From Flavobacteriaceae bacterium UBA5079 (lineage in GTDB: Bacteria > Bacteroidota > Bacteroidia > Flavobacteriales > Flavobacteriaceae), in the NCBI GenBank assembly GCA_002414705.1, contig DIAL01000056.1, forward strand, positions 3,321 through 11,603: a DNA stretch of 8,283 nucleotides. Reading direction: 5' to 3'. The notes under the pieces are model-generated. The model searched no databases, had not been told where the DNA came from, and saw only the letters and a program-made list of their open reading frames with translations. The position numbers and the translations under genes are program-made. This document shows positions 6,165 through 8,283 of this stretch, piece by piece (the first letter of the stretch is position 1; every line of letters starts with the position of its first letter).

Positions 6165-7172
6165 TTAAATCACCTGAAAACCAAACGCATAGGGATCATC
6201 ATCATTTATGGTTATGGTATTGTGTCCATAAATTTTAGCCCAACCTGTTATGCTTGGAATAATAGCTAATTTGCCATTCAAAGTCGTTTCTTTTTCTACA
6301 CGACCTATAAACTTACTACCTATATAACTTTCATGAATAAAATCGGTTTCAAGACCTAATTTTCCTTTGGCGTACAATTGTGCTAAACGTGCAGATGTTC
6401 CAGTACCACACGGACTTCTATCTATTGCTTTATCACCATAAAAAACAGCATTTCGCCCAGAAGACGAAGGATCAATTGGTGTTCCTGTCCATAATAAATG
6501 GGTTACGTCCCGAATGGTTTCATTTTCTGGATGTATAAAATAGTTAGGATATTTCTCCTGTATTCGTTGTCTTACTACTTGAGAATATTGAATGATTTTT
6601 GAAGCCGAAAAATCTTGAACACCCGAAAAATTGGTTTGCGGATCAATAATGGCGTAGTAATTTCCTCCGTAAGCCACATCAAAAGAAATAGTTCCTAATT
6701 CTGGACATTCAATTGATAAATTTTCTGCTGCTAAAAAACTCTTCACATTAGTTAACTTTACCCAATCTACTTTATCGTCTGTTTGTTGATAGTCAATTTC
6801 CACCAAACCAGCTGGTGCTTCCATTCGGATTTTGCCAGGCACTTTAGGAATAACTAAACCTTCCTCAATCGCAATTGTAATGGTTCCAATTGTTCCATGT
6901 CCACACATGGGTAAACAACCGGACGTTTCAATAAACAAAACAGCAAAATCGTTTTCAGGATTATGTGGTGGAAACAATATTGAGCCGCTCATCATATCAT
7001 GACCACGCGGTTCAAACATGAGTCCTTTACGAATCCAATCAAACTCTTTTAAAAAATGCTGACGCTTTTCACTCATAGAGTAACCAAGCAATTTAGGACC
7101 ACCTTCCTTGATAACACGAACAGGATTTCCGCAGGTGTGTGCATCTATACAAACAAAAGTTCCTTTAACCAT
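6165..7172 (-). CDS. 4-hydroxyproline epimerase (proline racemase family)
   Basis: This 335-residue protein has both catalytic cysteines of the proline racemase superfamily: Cys90 in LPMCGHGTIG and Cys255 in DRSPCGTGTSARLA, with the accompanying His92 and Asp251. Two Cys indicate a two-base racemase/epimerase; the related trans-3-hydroxyproline dehydratases replace the first Cys with Ser or Thr. The N-terminal IDAHTCGNPVRV (9-20) and EPRGHDMMSG (54-63) blocks also fit, and the length is normal for the family. It would interconvert trans-4-hydroxy-L-proline and cis-4-hydroxy-D-proline in the cytoplasm without cofactor. Epimerase rather than proline racemase is chosen from the neighbours, a D-amino acid dehydrogenase and a semialdehyde dehydrogenase. 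Its ATG directly follows the TAA of the aldehyde dehydrogenase gene with no spacer, implying translational coupling. The dehydrogenase gene follows after 55 bp. Confidence 0.9.
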   Translation of the reverse strand: MVKGTFVCIDAHTCGNPVRVIKEGGPKLLGYSMSEKRQHFLKEFDWIRKGLMFEPRGHDMMSGSILFPPHNPENDFAVLFIETSGCLPMCGHGTIGTITIAIEEGLVIPKVPGKIRMEAPAGLVEIDYQQTDDKVDWVKLTNVKSFLAAENLSIECPELGTISFDVAYGGNYYAIIDPQTNFSGVQDFSASKIIQYSQVVRQRIQEKYPNYFIHPENETIRDVTHLLWTGTPIDPSSSGRNAVFYGDKAIDRSPCGTGTSARLAQLYAKGKLGLETDFIHESYIGSKFIGRVEKETTLNGKLAIIPSITGWAKIYGHNTITINDDDPYAFGFQVI

Positions 7173-8283
7173 TTATATAATTACATCATGTGTTTGTTTA
7201 TTATTTACAAGTCTAGAAATCCCTAACGGATTGTTATTCTTCAAGGCATCCGGCAACAAGTTATTTGGCCAATCTTGGTAACTAAAAGGACGCACCCAAC
7301 GCTTAATAGAATGAATGCCAACTGCTGTAAAACGACTATCCGTAGATGCTGGATATGGACCACCATGATTCATAGATGGACACACCTCAACACCAGTTGG
7401 TACACCATTAAAAATAAGTCTGCCTACGCGATTTTGCATGGCAGAGATCACATCTTCATACGTTTCAATTTCCGAATTGCTAGCAATGATAGTTCCTGTA
7501 AGTTGCCCTTCTAATTTTGAAATGATTGTTTGTAATTGTTTGGCATCATTGCAGGCTACAACCATGGAATAAGGTCCAAAAACCTCTTGATGCAATGTTG
7601 CATTATTTAAAAATGTATTACCAGAAACAGTGGTAACCGTTTGTCTGGCATAATTTTCTTTTATAGTTGATTCATATTCGGCAACAACTTTTAATTCCGC
7701 TTGTGAGGTCGCTTTTTTTCGATTGGCTTCATAAGCACCCAAAATATTGGGATGCAGCATACAGGATGGTTCAATTTTTATTATTTCTTGTGAAAGTGTA
7801 TCGATAAATGTGGACAATTTTTCGCCTTTAATTCCTAATAGTAAACCTGGATTGGTGCAAAATTGTCCGGTTCCTAATGTAATGGAATTGGCGTAGGTTT
7901 TTGCCCATTCAGTTCCTTTTTCTTGTAATGCTTCAGGTAAAATTACAACGGGATTTATACTACCCATTTCTGCAAAAACAGGAATGGGTTCGTCTCGTTG
8001 TGCCGCTAAATTATATAACGCACGACCACCTTTAATACTTCCCGTAAAACCAACTGCCTTAACACCTGGATGTTTTAATAATTCCGTACCAACTTCAATA
8101 CCACTACTATTTAAATTTGAAAAAACACCCTCTGGCATTCCCGTTTTTTGAGCTGCTTTAATAATGGCAGAAGCAACCAATTCGCCTGTTCCAGCATGCA
8201 TAGGATGTGATTTTACAATTACTGGACAACCAGCAGCCAAAGCCGCAGCTGTGTCTCCTCCAGCCGTTGAATAAGCTAATGGA
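7173..8283 (-). CDS. Aldehyde dehydrogenase, probable alpha-ketoglutarate semialdehyde (2,5-dioxopentanoate) dehydrogenase, N-terminus outside window
   Basis: The frame stays open past the TTG at 8240 to the window edge, reading PLAYSTAGGDTAAALAAGCP, so the gene is cut and about 369 C-terminal residues are visible of a family near 500-530. The cofactor-site segment GCPVIVKSHPMHAGT (codons around 8231-8187) is followed by the turn GFTGSIKGGRAL, the catalytic Glu in FAEMGS (codon 7968-7970) and the catalytic Cys in GQFCTNPGL (codon 7857-7859). The pattern matches the NADP-preferring 2,5-dioxovalerate dehydrogenase branch rather than generic betaine-aldehyde types. In hydroxyproline breakdown it oxidises alpha-ketoglutarate semialdehyde to alpha-ketoglutarate, which enters the TCA cycle. 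Its stop codon abuts the epimerase start codon. Sugar-acid pathways use the same enzyme, but the neighbours favour hydroxyproline. The deaminase that makes its substrate is not in the window and may lie beyond the right edge. Confidence 0.9.
   Translation of the reverse strand, partial: PLAYSTAGGDTAAALAAGCPVIVKSHPMHAGTGELVASAIIKAAQKTGMPEGVFSNLNSSGIEVGTELLKHPGVKAVGFTGSIKGGRALYNLAAQRDEPIPVFAEMGSINPVVILPEALQEKGTEWAKTYANSITLGTGQFCTNPGLLLGIKGEKLSTFIDTLSQEIIKIEPSCMLHPNILGAYEANRKKATSQAELKVVAEYESTIKENYARQTVTTVSGNTFLNNATLHQEVFGPYSMVVACNDAKQLQTIISKLEGQLTGTIIASNSEIETYEDVISAMQNRVGRLIFNGVPTGVEVCPSMNHGGPYPASTDSRFTAVGIHSIKRWVRPFSYQDWPNNLLPDALKNNNPLGISRLVNNKQTHDVII

Noticed and set aside
7275..7514. Open frame of 79 codons on the + strand
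   Set aside because: It is antisense to the well-supported aldehyde dehydrogenase gene and has no recognisable domain.

Overview
The window looks like chromosomal DNA from a marine-type member of the Flavobacteriia (Bacteroidetes). It is AT-rich and lacks clear Shine-Dalgarno sequences. It encodes a flavobacterial-style BlaI/M56 (BlaR1-like) pair, a DUF4407 membrane protein, and a signal peptide ending in FGQ. The genus cannot be fixed from the sequence.

Layout. The left half is on the + strand: the 3' end of a BlaI/MecI-type repressor gene (2-292), then 13 bp later a 792-residue M56 metallopeptidase gene (306-2684), closed by a strong intrinsic terminator (2710-2736). Next come a DUF4407 coiled-coil membrane protein (2815-3915) and a small secreted NTF2/SnoaL-like protein (3957-4400). 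The right half is on the - strand. Read in the direction of transcription it holds an aldehyde dehydrogenase gene cut by the window edge (8283-7173), a 4-hydroxyproline epimerase/proline racemase family gene (7172-6165), a DadA-like FAD amino acid dehydrogenase gene (6109-4862) and, after a 182-bp gap, a 92-residue STAS-domain protein (4679-4401). The STAS gene converges on the NTF2-like gene with no base between the two stop codons.

How the genes work together. The three right-hand enzymes fit the oxidative trans-4-hydroxy-L-proline pathway: epimerisation to cis-4-hydroxy-D-proline, FAD-dependent oxidation, and (after a deaminase not seen here) oxidation of alpha-ketoglutarate semialdehyde to alpha-ketoglutarate. 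The BlaI and M56 genes form a protease-controlled repressor pair. The M56 protein has no recognisable penicillin-binding sensor. Its periplasmic part instead contains a GldM-like segment with a CxxC pair, several polyproline runs, a nearly identical 120/123-bp tandem repeat and two copies of an FY-x-x-GK module. That architecture is the most unusual item in the window. Second is the STAS gene leader, with a 9-bp inverted repeat ending 2 nt before the start codon and a two-codon ORF overlapping that start. Nothing here shows a mobile element, CRISPR array, tRNA or rRNA.
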